This document shows, in pieces, positions 52,673-61,112 of a stretch of DNA of 64,000 nucleotides. Under the pieces are notes generated by a model. It saw only the letters and a list, made by a program, of their open reading frames with translations. It was not told the origin of the DNA and ran no database searches. How positions within the stretch are numbered: position 1 is the first letter of the stretch; each line of letters begins with the position of its first letter. Source of the DNA: JAEXOD01 sp937930275 (lineage in GTDB: Bacteria > Bacteroidota > Ignavibacteria > Ignavibacteriales > Melioribacteraceae); the NCBI GenBank assembly GCA_036733965.1, contig DAIMZL010000001.1, positions 222,987 to 286,986 of the forward strand. Direction: 5' to 3'. The translations under genes and the position numbers were made by a program.

Positions 52673-53800
52673 ATGCTCCAAAAATTTAAAATAATATATT
52701 TAATTGCAAAATGGGAATTTAAAGAAAAATTCTTGCATAAATCATTTTTAATCTCTTTTGCATTAAGTCAGTTTTTGTTATTTATCTCTTTATATTTTAT
52801 CAATTCAACTTCAACAAATCTTCAATCTAATGCTTATCCTATTGCAATAGTTACGGATTCGTTAAACTCTTCATCTATTAATTTAAAAGGAGATGACTTT
52901 AAGTACTTTTTTGTGAAAGTAAAGAAAGAAGATTATCTAAATAAACAAAATTTACTTGACGTTCCGAAAGTATTAAATAATTCATTTATTGCATGCGTAG
53001 AAATATCTGGAAATAATATAAAATTTAATTTTTCATCATTACTAAATAATACCGAAATAGTAGATTTACAAAATAACTTATATAAACTAATTAATTCTGA
53101 ATATGTTGTTTCGTCTAAAATTGTTAATATCAATAAGCAAATCTCGGAAAATAAAATTCTTAGCCATATCGGAATAGTACTAATTTTTATTTTTACAATT
53201 TTAATTTCCTCAAATCTTTTTTTACGAGGGTTTTCGATAGAAAAGGATTCAAAACTATTAGAAATATTATTATCAAGTACTAAGTTAGAAAATATATTAA
53301 CAGGCAAAGCTATTGGTTTATTCTTATTTGTAATGATTCAATTTATATTATGGTTTTTAATTTCACTTTTATCAAATAAAACAATATTTTTTGAAGTATT
53401 TGTGTCTATTGATATATATATATTACTGGCAACAGAAGTATTATTCTACATAATGTTTTTTTTAACTGCATCATTAGCTTCCAAGCATGAAAGCGATATT
53501 AATATTGTCTTAAGCAGCATAACTTTCTTTCTATTGCTCCCCTTTTTATTTATTGATAAATTGATTTTTTTTGATAAATCCATTTTTTCTTATTTTTTAA
53601 TTTACTTTCCGTTCACATCTTTTTCTTCTTTTGTAATTAAAAGTGTAAATTTGCATAACGGTTTTTTTGAAATATTATTTGCGTTGCTTATTCAATTAAT
53701 ATCAATCTTATCTATAATAATTTTTATTAAGAAGTATTTAAAGACTGAATCGTTAACAAATTCTATATTTTCTTTTACTGCCAAATGGAATAAAAAATGA
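52673..53800 (+). CDS. ABC-2 type transporter permease (NatB-like), no ATPase in the neighbourhood
   Basis: A 375 aa inner-membrane permease with one N-terminal transmembrane segment (about 22-42), a periplasmic domain of about 120 residues, and five or six helices in the C-terminal half. The ABC-2 signature is RGFSIEKDSKLLEILLSSTKLENILTGKAIG. The usual partner ATP-binding subunit would be next to it but is absent within the window; LPP20 precedes and nadD follows with an ATGA overlap. It could use an ATPase encoded elsewhere. The substrate is unknown; extrusion of an envelope molecule is plausible, given its neighbours. Confidence 0.8.
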   Translation: MLQKFKIIYLIAKWEFKEKFLHKSFLISFALSQFLLFISLYFINSTSTNLQSNAYPIAIVTDSLNSSSINLKGDDFKYFFVKVKKEDYLNKQNLLDVPKVLNNSFIACVEISGNNIKFNFSSLLNNTEIVDLQNNLYKLINSEYVVSSKIVNINKQISENKILSHIGIVLIFIFTILISSNLFLRGFSIEKDSKLLEILLSSTKLENILTGKAIGLFLFVMIQFILWFLISLLSNKTIFFEVFVSIDIYILLATEVLFYIMFFLTASLASKHESDINIVLSSITFFLLLPFLFIDKLIFFDKSIFSYFLIYFPFTSFSSFVIKSVNLHNGFFEILFALLIQLISILSIIIFIKKYLKTESLTNSIFSFTAKWNKK

Positions 53801-54375
53801 AAAAAATTGGAATTATGGGGGGCACTTTTGATCCTATACATAACGGACATTTGATCACTGCAACCTTTATTAAAGAAAATTATGATTTTGACAAAATTTT
53901 ATTCATACCTTGCTATATTTCACCGTTAAAAACAGATATTAATAGCAGCAGTTCATTACATCGACTTAATATGTTAAAACTTGCTATTGAAGGAGTTTCT
54001 TATTTTGATTACTCAGATATTGAACTACAAAATCCGGAAATATCATTTACCTATAATACGTTACTTAAATTAAATGGAGACGGATTAAAACTAAATCTTA
54101 TAATAGGCTTTGATAATTATGTCGTTTTTGATAAATGGTATAATCCTGAAGGTATTTTAGAGCTTGCCGATATTTTTGTTCTAAATAGAAACAATGATAA
54201 ATCTAAAGTTGAAATTAAGCATAAATATAAAGAATATTTCAATTTTATAAATAATCCGTTAATTGAAATATCATCTACCGAAATAAGAAATAGAGTTAAT
54301 GAAGGCAAAGATATAACTTATCTTGTTCCTAATAAAGTTAGAGATTATATTTTGATGAACAATTTATATAGGTAA
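53797..54375 (+). CDS. nadD: Nicotinate-nucleotide adenylyltransferase
   Basis: A 192 aa enzyme joining nicotinate mononucleotide and ATP in NAD synthesis. The nucleotidyltransferase signature GIMGGTFDPIHNGHL is at the N-terminus (HxGH) and the closing motif is ISSTEIRNRVNEGKDITYLVPNKV. The length is normal. The start overlaps the permease gene by four bases (ATGA), indicating translational coupling. PnaT or NadM-type enzymes are much less likely, given the motif spacing. Confidence 0.95.
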   Translation: MKKIGIMGGTFDPIHNGHLITATFIKENYDFDKILFIPCYISPLKTDINSSSSLHRLNMLKLAIEGVSYFDYSDIELQNPEISFTYNTLLKLNGDGLKLNLIIGFDNYVVFDKWYNPEGILELADIFVLNRNNDKSKVEIKHKYKEYFNFINNPLIEISSTEIRNRVNEGKDITYLVPNKVRDYILMNNLYR

Positions 54376-54382
54376 TTTTATT

Positions 54383-55021
54383 TTGCGCTATTTTATTCTT
54401 GGGTTATTAATATTTTCGTCCACTTTATACTCACAAGGTAATACACCTGAATTAAACGAGGGTATTATGTTTATTACAAACTATGTTGCTTCCGCTAATT
54501 ATGATTCGCTAAAATTGCATCATACCGACTTAGAATTAGTCGATTCTATTTATTATAATACTCTAAAGTTTTATAACAATAATTATAGCGAAGCATTACT
54601 TGCTTTAACTATTGCCTGTTTACCGATTGAAAATTTCGATATTAAAATACCGCTTATAAATATAAAAGTCCCGCTCCATGTTCCTATACCCAAAAGTGAG
54701 TTGCATAAAAAGAAAAATAAAAATTTGCCGAAACAATTTTTATTCACTAAAAAACATAATGATGTAGATAAGCTAAGTCATTTTTTTGGAAATGCCTTTT
54801 GGAGTTATAATATTCAAAATACAAGATTTACAACTATTTTGGGTTATTTTGTGGAGTACTTTGAAGCATTATTTAAAGTTGATGGTGCTTTAGATAAAAG
54901 AGATATATTTATAAATAAACTTGGCGAAAATTTTGGTTTGGAGCTTAATTTTAATAAATTTGCAAAACCGTCTGAATATTTTATGAAACTTAATTATTAT
55001 CAAGAGAATCAATATGAATAA
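54383..55021 (+). CDS. Exported protein of unknown function with a DKxSHF motif
   Basis: A 212 aa protein starting at a TTG with AGG about ten bases upstream. A signal peptide covers about residues 1-18 (ending LYSQ). The middle has a conserved-looking helix-rich block HNDVDKLSHFFGNAFWSYN, then ILGYFVEYFEALFKVDGALDKRDIFINKLGENFG. Asp, Lys, His and Phe in DKLSHF recall the DKIGHF of the DUF2279 gene at 18091-19035, so it may be a distant member of that fold; this is a weak resemblance. It overlaps the response-regulator gene by 8 bases. Confidence 0.6.
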   Translation: MRYFILGLLIFSSTLYSQGNTPELNEGIMFITNYVASANYDSLKLHHTDLELVDSIYYNTLKFYNNNYSEALLALTIACLPIENFDIKIPLINIKVPLHVPIPKSELHKKKNKNLPKQFLFTKKHNDVDKLSHFFGNAFWSYNIQNTRFTTILGYFVEYFEALFKVDGALDKRDIFINKLGENFGLELNFNKFAKPSEYFMKLNYYQENQYE

Positions 55022-56381
55022 AATTTATATAATTGATGATGAGATTGAAATTTGTGAAAGTATAAAAATGATTTTGGAATATGAAGATTATGAAGTTGAG
55101 TATTCCACTGATCCTATAAAAGCATTAGATGAAATTTCTTCGGAAAACTTTAATTGCATTCTGCTTGATATTCAAATGAACAGATTAAACGGATTTGAAG
55201 TATTAGATACCCTTTATAAAAGGAATAATAAAACACCTATTATAATGATATCGGCTCATAGCAGTTTGGAAAATGCAGTTAAAGCTACAAAACTGGGCGC
55301 ATTCGATTTTATTGAAAAACCGATAGATAGAGATAAATTACTTATTAGCATAAGGAATGCAGTTGAAAAATATAAATTGCTGAATGAAAATGAGAAACTA
55401 AAAATAGGCACGTTATCCGGAACGAAAATATTAGGGAATAGTAATTCTATTAAAAATATACTTGCAACAATTAATAGAGTTGCAAAAACAGAAGCAAGAA
55501 TACTTATTACTGGTGAAAACGGTACAGGAAAAGAATTGGTTGCGCAAGAGCTGCATTTACAAAGTTTACGAGCCAATAATGATTTTGTTGAAGTTAATTG
55601 TGCGGCAATACCTAACGAACTAATTGAATCTGAATTGTTTGGTCATGAAAAAGGATCGTTTACCGGAGCAGTCAAACAAAAAGTTGGTAAATTTATGCAA
55701 GCTAATAACGGCACATTATTCTTAGACGAAATAGGCGATATGAGTTTGCAGGCTCAAGCTAAAGTGTTAAAAGCTATAGAAGAAGGAAAAATAGAACGTG
55801 TGGGTGGTGAACAAAAATTAGATGTTAATGTAAGATTGATTGCGGCTACAAATAAAAATCTACTCGAAGAGATTGAAAAAGGAAATTTTAGAGAAGATTT
55901 ATATCATAGAATCAATGTCATCCCTATTCATCTTCCCCCGCTTCGTGATAGACGAGAAGATATTCCGATTTTAATTGATTATTTTAATAATGACTTAAGT
56001 ACAAAATATAATTTAACTCCTAAAGAATTTTCACCGGAATTGCAGAGATATTTAAGCAGTTTGGAATGGAAAGGAAATATAAGAGAGTTACGAAATTTTA
56101 TTGAGCGTATTATCATTATGCTTCCCGAACAGTACTTAAAAATTAACGATATTCAAACTATTTCCCCTTTCCAAAACAAAAAAAATGGTGATAATGATCT
56201 TTTTGATATTTCTAATTCTTTTCAAGAATTCAAGGAAAAAGCAGAAAGATTGTTTATTCTAAAACAGTTGGAAGCAAACAATTGGAATATTAGTAAAACC
56301 GCCGAAATTCTTGATATACAAAGAAGTCATCTTTATACTAAAATGAAAAAATACGGGTTGGATAAAGATATAGAAGAATAA
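55014..56381 (+). CDS. NtrC-family sigma-54-dependent response regulator
   Basis: A 455 aa transcriptional activator. The receiver domain (1-120) has the acidic pocket D8/D9, phospho-acceptor D52 (LLDIQMN) and K102 (IEKPI). The AAA+ domain has Walker A GENGTGKE (167-174), the sigma-54 contact loop GSFTGA (214-219), Walker B LFLDEIGDM and the arginine-finger region REDLYHRINVIPIHLPPLRDRREDIP. The C-terminal Fis-type helix-turn-helix is NISKTAEILDIQRSHLYTKMKKYGL. No histidine kinase or rpoN is in the window. GSFTGA in place of GAFTGA occurs in functional NtrC/NtrX-type proteins. Confidence 0.94.
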   Translation: MNKIYIIDDEIEICESIKMILEYEDYEVEYSTDPIKALDEISSENFNCILLDIQMNRLNGFEVLDTLYKRNNKTPIIMISAHSSLENAVKATKLGAFDFIEKPIDRDKLLISIRNAVEKYKLLNENEKLKIGTLSGTKILGNSNSIKNILATINRVAKTEARILITGENGTGKELVAQELHLQSLRANNDFVEVNCAAIPNELIESELFGHEKGSFTGAVKQKVGKFMQANNGTLFLDEIGDMSLQAQAKVLKAIEEGKIERVGGEQKLDVNVRLIAATNKNLLEEIEKGNFREDLYHRINVIPIHLPPLRDRREDIPILIDYFNNDLSTKYNLTPKEFSPELQRYLSSLEWKGNIRELRNFIERIIIMLPEQYLKINDIQTISPFQNKKNGDNDLFDISNSFQEFKEKAERLFILKQLEANNWNISKTAEILDIQRSHLYTKMKKYGLDKDIEE

Positions 56382-56382
56382 C

Positions 56383-57735
56383 CTATGTGGTTGGATTACG
56401 CATAGCCAATAGTTTTATCATTCTATCGCGATACTCACACATAATATTTATTGCTTCAAACGAAATAACATTATCATTATTGCGCGTCTTTATTTTAACA
56501 TTAAACATATTAGTATTATTTCCTTGAATCTGTCTTAAATACTCCGTTCTGCCGGAAGGATCAAATATTTCAAATAATGTTTTTTTTGCTAAAGGATTAA
56601 CCATTAAACCTGTTATTTCTTGAAATTTTGTACTTGCATCAACCATAATCCCGTTTTCATGGAAAATTTGGTATGGGAATAGTTCAAATACAACTTTTTG
56701 GTAATAATCTAATGCAGACTTTAACTCTACTTTATTACTTAAATTTGCTTTTAGGTTATTTAAATCTAATGTCCCTTTTTTAGATTCGTCAGATTTAATT
56801 CTCTCAAAGTCCTCTTCAATTTTTTTAATTTTGGTCATGTCTTCGGCAAAGCCGTAAATGTATTGAATAAAGCGACCCGTTTCTTCAAACTGAGGAAACA
56901 TATAGTCTTTAAGCCAAATAAATTCACCGTTTTTATCAATTATTCTATATTCACCCCAAGTTATTTCGTTTGGAGTCAGTTTTAATCTTTGTTTGTGAAA
57001 TTGTGGTAAATCGCCTTGGCTAATTATTGAAGTCCAACCCCCTAAATCTTCCACATCTCTTAATTCATAACCTGTAATTCTCTTAAATGCTTTACTTGCT
57101 TCAATTAATTGAAATCTTGTATTGGAAATTACTCTTATTGTATAAAAAAACGAATCCCTTAAATTTGTAATCAAATTTATTTTTGTACTAAATCCGGTTA
57201 ACTTTTGCTCAGCTAATTTTCTTCTTTCAATTTCTTTTTCTAAAAGTTGTTTGTGAATTTTTGTTTCTTTTTCAAATTCTGACTTAATAGTTTCACTCGT
57301 AAAATCCCATTTATCAACATCCATAATTTCAAGAAGTAAATATTTTTTATTACCAAAATCTATTGGCGTAAGCGAAACTTCATAAAGTTTTTGAATAGAT
57401 TGGCTAAATAAAATTTTTTCGTATATAAAGTTTAATTTTTTTATTAATTGTTCAGATCTAATATTTTTAATCTCTTTTACTAAAAATGGATCAATCTGGT
57501 CGAGCTTGGACTGCGAAAGAATAGCAATCGAAGTATTATAAAAGTTAGCCGAAGCAGTATTTGCTAAAATTATTGAATCGTTATGCAAATCATATAAAAT
57601 TACCGGATTATTTATATTATCAAAAACTAATCTATTAATTAGTCTGATATTATTAAGAACTCTAATTTTATTCTCATACTCTTTTTGTACAGAATCTTGA
57701 TTCTGTTTATCTTCGATATTATCAAATTCTTCCAT
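56383..57735 (-). CDS. PAS-domain protein without an output domain
   Basis: A 450 aa cytoplasmic protein with three PAS-like sections: about 30-140 (LVFDNINNPVILYDLHNDSIILANTA), 185-310 with a PAC-type motif (WGEYRIIDKNGEFIWLKDYMF, FIQYIYGFAEDMTK) and 340-445 (YQKVVFELFPYQIFHENGIMVD, ITGLMVNP). A coiled-coil linker (about 150-185) separates the first two. No histidine-kinase, GGDEF, HTH or EAL domain follows. It converges on the NtrC-type regulator gene, with stops one base apart, so a functional link is possible but unproven. It is preceded by the TIGR02757-like gene. Confidence 0.8.
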   Translation of the reverse strand: MEEFDNIEDKQNQDSVQKEYENKIRVLNNIRLINRLVFDNINNPVILYDLHNDSIILANTASANFYNTSIAILSQSKLDQIDPFLVKEIKNIRSEQLIKKLNFIYEKILFSQSIQKLYEVSLTPIDFGNKKYLLLEIMDVDKWDFTSETIKSEFEKETKIHKQLLEKEIERRKLAEQKLTGFSTKINLITNLRDSFFYTIRVISNTRFQLIEASKAFKRITGYELRDVEDLGGWTSIISQGDLPQFHKQRLKLTPNEITWGEYRIIDKNGEFIWLKDYMFPQFEETGRFIQYIYGFAEDMTKIKKIEEDFERIKSDESKKGTLDLNNLKANLSNKVELKSALDYYQKVVFELFPYQIFHENGIMVDASTKFQEITGLMVNPLAKKTLFEIFDPSGRTEYLRQIQGNNTNMFNVKIKTRNNDNVISFEAINIMCEYRDRMIKLLAMRNPTT

Positions 57736-57743
57736 TTTTTATC

Positions 57744-57978
57744 CTAAAAAGTTTCTTTTCTCATACCGATATGGCACAATGCAAAATCATATTTAATCGG
57801 ATCGATTTTATCAAATTTCTTTAAATTNNNNNNNNNNNNNNNNNNNNNNNNNNNNNNNNNNNNNNNNNNNNNNNNNNNNNNNNNNNNNNNNNNNNNNNNN
57901 NNNNNNNNNNNNNNNNNNNNNNNNNNNCTTATAATGATATTCTAATTTTTTTTTAAGTTGATTATTTGATAAAATCAT
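57744..57978 (-). CDS. TIGR02757-like gene, mostly hidden in an assembly gap
   Basis: Two ends of one gene flank the 100-N gap. At the right is an ATG start (57978), two bases after pdxJ, giving 17 residues that include LKKKLEYHYK, like the start of TIGR02757 (DUF2400) proteins. At the left is a C-terminal end of 27 residues with FDKIDPIKYDFALCHIGM and a TAG at 57744. The DPxxYDFAL motif is the C-terminal hallmark of that family. The family is about 250 aa long, so about 600 bases or more are absent from the assembly, and the 100 N are a placeholder. Function of the family is unknown. Confidence 0.7.
57828..57927. other. Assembly gap (100 N) inside the TIGR02757-like gene
   Basis: Exactly 100 N. 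The flanking coding ends are those of one gene, and the inferred protein size needs far more sequence than 100 bases. A real size near 600-650 bases is expected if the family length holds. Confidence 0.97.
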
Positions 57979-57980
57979 TC

Positions 57981-58709
57981 TTATATTTTAGTTTTAGCAG
58001 AATTTATTAATTGCCTCATTTCCATAATTGCTTTTTCAATACCCACAAAAATTGAGCGCGCAATTACAGATTGTCCTATACTTACTTCATCAATATCTTC
58101 TAATACCGCAAATTCTTTAATATTATTGTAGTTTAATCCATGTCCTGCATTAACTCCCAATGAAAGTTTTTTTGCATACTTAGCAGCTTGTCTTATTCTA
58201 TCAAGTTCATCGTATATTTCTTCTTCAATACGTAAATTTGCATATTTCCCTGTGTGAATTTCAATAAAGTCAGCATTTATATCTTTTGCGGCATTAATCT
58301 GTTCAATATCAGGTTCAATAAACAACGATACTTTAATATCTGAGTTATGAAGTTCATCAATTGTATCTTTAATTACTTCAAGATTATCAATAACATTTAA
58401 TCCTCCTTCAGTTGTTAATTCCTGACGTTTTTCTGGTACTAATGTAGCTAATTCCGGTTTTACGTCACAAGCAATTTCAACAATTTCTTCAACAGCTGCC
58501 ATTTCCAAATCAAGCTTTGTTTTTACAAGTTCACGCAGTAATCTTAAATCAACTTCGTTTATATGTCTTCTATCTTCTCTTAAATGAACAACAATTCCGT
58601 CAATACCGTAAAGTTCAGCCATTAAGGCATATGCTATTGGGTCAGGGTCTTTTTCGCCTCTTGCATTTCGCAAAGTTGCAACGTGATCAATGTTTAAACT
58701 AAATTTCAT
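57981..58709 (-). CDS. pdxJ: Pyridoxine 5'-phosphate synthase
   Basis: A 242 aa TIM-barrel enzyme that condenses 1-deoxy-D-xylulose 5-phosphate with 3-amino-2-oxopropyl phosphate to form pyridoxine 5'-phosphate. Signature stretches are SLNIDHVATLRNARG, DPIAYALMAELYGIDGIVVHLREDRRHI, ATLVPEKRQELTTEGGLNV, IEIHTGKYAN and GVNAGHGLNYNN. All conserved active-site His and Glu positions are present. It lies between the CPBP-family gene (10 bases upstream) and the TIGR02757-like gene (2 bases downstream). Confidence 0.96.
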   Translation of the reverse strand: MKFSLNIDHVATLRNARGEKDPDPIAYALMAELYGIDGIVVHLREDRRHINEVDLRLLRELVKTKLDLEMAAVEEIVEIACDVKPELATLVPEKRQELTTEGGLNVIDNLEVIKDTIDELHNSDIKVSLFIEPDIEQINAAKDINADFIEIHTGKYANLRIEEEIYDELDRIRQAAKYAKKLSLGVNAGHGLNYNNIKEFAVLEDIDEVSIGQSVIARSIFVGIEKAIMEMRQLINSAKTKI

Positions 58710-58719
58710 CTTTATACCT

Positions 58720-59508
58720 TTAATTAAGTCCTATTATTTTTATAAACGAATTTATGTCTATTCCGTAGCTATCATTTCTAAATCTTAAAACCGAAAGCAA
58801 ATCAATTATAAACATAATACCAAAATGTACTAAAAAACCATAAAAAAAAGAAGAAGTTTTTATTGCAAGATACCCTAAAATTATACCGCCCAATATCGCA
58901 CTAAAAGTTTCCAAAACAGGTTTTCCGTTATGTAATATTACAAAAGGGATCATTTGAATTAGAATAGCATAATAATTGAATTTCTTAAATAAACCGAAAA
59001 GTAGATATCCTCTAAATACAAATTCCCAAGCCAATAAATAGAATAACATACCGACTTCATAAATAAAAAAAACTTTATAATCCCCTTTTGCGAGCTGCAG
59101 ATGAGGGTATTTTTCCGAAAATTCCGGAACTGAAGATACTATCCATAAAATCGGAATCATAAACATTAAGAATAATATTACATAATAAAAACCTTTTTTA
59201 TCCCCTATTCTAAATCCAAAATTCGATATTTTTTCTTTAATTATAAATTTAATTAAAATTGAAGTAAATAAAAGATATAAAATAGTATCACATAAAAACC
59301 AATATAAAAATTCATATAAATCGGCAAAATCATTTCCTTTAAACCAAATTGGGTAAATATGTTCTCCAAAAAATTTGCGTGACGAATAATACCATGAAAT
59401 TGTCTGTAAGATCGGAAATGAAATTAGAATTATCGCAAGTTTTTTATCAAGTGAACCGATTATTTGCTTTATATCAAATAATTCCCTTTTTAAGCTATCT
59501 TTTATCAT
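58720..59508 (-). CDS. CPBP-family (CAAX-like) intramembrane protein
   Basis: A 262 aa membrane protein with about seven hydrophobic segments. The ABI/CPBP region is AWEFVFRGYLLFGL (about 159-172), then a histidine in ILHNGKP and a final region with VHFGIMFIIDLL. The classical motif is E-E-x-x-x-R; here the first position is Trp, leaving one Glu and the Arg. Some bacterial relatives have WEFxFRG, and protease activity in these is unproven. It is 10 bases upstream of pdxJ. Substrate or role unknown. Confidence 0.78.
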   Translation of the reverse strand: MIKDSLKRELFDIKQIIGSLDKKLAIILISFPILQTISWYYSSRKFFGEHIYPIWFKGNDFADLYEFLYWFLCDTILYLLFTSILIKFIIKEKISNFGFRIGDKKGFYYVILFLMFMIPILWIVSSVPEFSEKYPHLQLAKGDYKVFFIYEVGMLFYLLAWEFVFRGYLLFGLFKKFNYYAILIQMIPFVILHNGKPVLETFSAILGGIILGYLAIKTSSFFYGFLVHFGIMFIIDLLSVLRFRNDSYGIDINSFIKIIGLN

Positions 59509-59529
59509 TCAAAAATTATTTAAATTAAT

Positions 59530-59563
59530 TTAACTTCCTTCAGATTTAGCAGAAGGAAGTTAA
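59530..59563 (-). terminator. Terminator after the ALDH7-type gene
   Basis: On the minus strand TTAACTTCCTTC and GAAGGAAGTTAA form a 12-bp perfect stem with a 10-base loop, followed by an AT-rich ATTAATTTA tract. The 3' T-run is weak, so confidence is moderate. It lies 17 bases past the aldehyde dehydrogenase stop. Confidence 0.65.
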
Positions 59564-59579
59564 TAAAGGAAATGTAAAA

Positions 59580-61112
59580 TTAAATATCAAATTTAATGCC
59601 TTGAGCTAAAGGCATTGTAGTTCCGTAATTAATAGTATTTGTTTGGCGTCTCATATAAGCCTTCCAAGAGTCGCTTCCGGATTCTCTTCCGCCTCCTGTC
59701 TCTTTTTCACCTCCAAAAGCTCCGCCTATTTCTGCACCGGAAGTACCGATGTTAACATTTGCTATACCGCAATCAGAACCAGCAGCAGATAAAAATTCTT
59801 CTGCTTCACGCATATTTAAAGTAAATATAGCAGAAGACAATCCTTGAACTACATTGTTTTGAATTTCAATAGCATTTTTAACTTCACCGCAATATTTTAT
59901 CAAATATAGTATAGGAGCGAAAGTTTCTTCTTGTACTATTTCATAGCTGTTTTCAGCTTCAACAATTGCAGGTACAACATAACAACCTGATTCATATCCT
60001 TCACCGGCTAATACATCACCTCCAAAAACTATTGATCCTCCTTCTTCTTTTGCCCTAATCAACGCATCTTTAAAAGCCGCAACCGAAGCTTTATCAATTA
60101 ATGGACCAACATGGTTTTTAGAATCTAACGGATTCCCTATTTTTAATGTAGAATATGCTTTAATTAATGATTCTTTTACTTTATCATAAATGTCTTCGTG
60201 TATAATTAGTCTTCGTGTAGTAGTACAGCGTTGACCTGCAGTTCCTACCGCACCAAATACTATAGCCGGTATTGCCATTTTTAAATCTGCGTTATTTGTT
60301 AAAATAATTGCGTTATTTCCGCCTAATTCAAGTATTGAGCGCCCAAACCTTTTTGCAATAACTTCTGCGGCATGTTTTCCAACTTGTGTTGAACCGGTTA
60401 TAGATACAAGGGGTACTCTTTTATCGTTTAATAATAATTCACCTACAGAAGATCCTTTGCCTATGATTAACGAAAACAGTCCTTCCGGTAAATTATTTTC
60501 TTTTATTACGTCCGCTAATATATTTTGTACGGCAATTGCAGTTAACGGAACTTTAGAAGATGGTTTCCAAAGATTTGAATCACCGCATACGATTGCAAGC
60601 ATTGAGTTCCAAGACCATACTGCAACTGGAAAATTAAATGCACTTATTATACCCACAATACCTAACGGATGATACTGATCATACATCCTATGGTTAGGAC
60701 GTTCGGAATGCATAGTAAATCCGTAAAGTTGTCTGCTTAAACCAACCGCAAAATCACAAATATCAATCATCTCTTGAACCTCGCCTAAACCTTCTTGAAG
60801 AGATTTGCCCATTTCATATGAAACAAGCGTTCCTAATGGTTCTTTAAATTCTCTTAACTTTAAGCCTATTAATCTAACAATTTCTCCTCTTTTTGGTGCA
60901 GGGACGTTTCGCCACTCTAAATATGCTTTATTAGCCGCATCTGCAACTTTTTTATAATCTTCTTCCGAGGCTTGGTAAACAGAAGCTATCAATTTCCCGT
61001 CAACAGGCGAAAATATCTTTAATTCTCCTGCATCAGTTGTCGTATTCCAAATTAAGCCGGTTGATGAGCCAAAATTCTTTTCTTTGATTCCTAATTTTGC
61101 TAAAAATTCCAT
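59580..61112 (-). CDS. ALDH7-type aldehyde dehydrogenase (alpha-aminoadipic semialdehyde dehydrogenase-like)
   Basis: A 510 aa NAD-dependent aldehyde dehydrogenase. The catalytic glutamate is in ILELGGNNAIIL, and the nucleophilic cysteine in GQRCTTTRRLIIHE (near 297-300). These segments, WSWNSMLAIVCGDSNLWKPSS and GGEKETGGGRESGSDSW match the ALDH7/antiquitin group, whose members oxidise alpha-aminoadipic semialdehyde (lysine breakdown) or other amino-aldehydes. No lysine-degradation partner is near, so the substrate is inferred. It has its own terminator downstream and a 181-base gap upstream. Confidence 0.88.
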   Translation of the reverse strand: MEFLAKLGIKEKNFGSSTGLIWNTTTDAGELKIFSPVDGKLIASVYQASEEDYKKVADAANKAYLEWRNVPAPKRGEIVRLIGLKLREFKEPLGTLVSYEMGKSLQEGLGEVQEMIDICDFAVGLSRQLYGFTMHSERPNHRMYDQYHPLGIVGIISAFNFPVAVWSWNSMLAIVCGDSNLWKPSSKVPLTAIAVQNILADVIKENNLPEGLFSLIIGKGSSVGELLLNDKRVPLVSITGSTQVGKHAAEVIAKRFGRSILELGGNNAIILTNNADLKMAIPAIVFGAVGTAGQRCTTTRRLIIHEDIYDKVKESLIKAYSTLKIGNPLDSKNHVGPLIDKASVAAFKDALIRAKEEGGSIVFGGDVLAGEGYESGCYVVPAIVEAENSYEIVQEETFAPILYLIKYCGEVKNAIEIQNNVVQGLSSAIFTLNMREAEEFLSAAGSDCGIANVNIGTSGAEIGGAFGGEKETGGGRESGSDSWKAYMRRQTNTINYGTTMPLAQGIKFDI

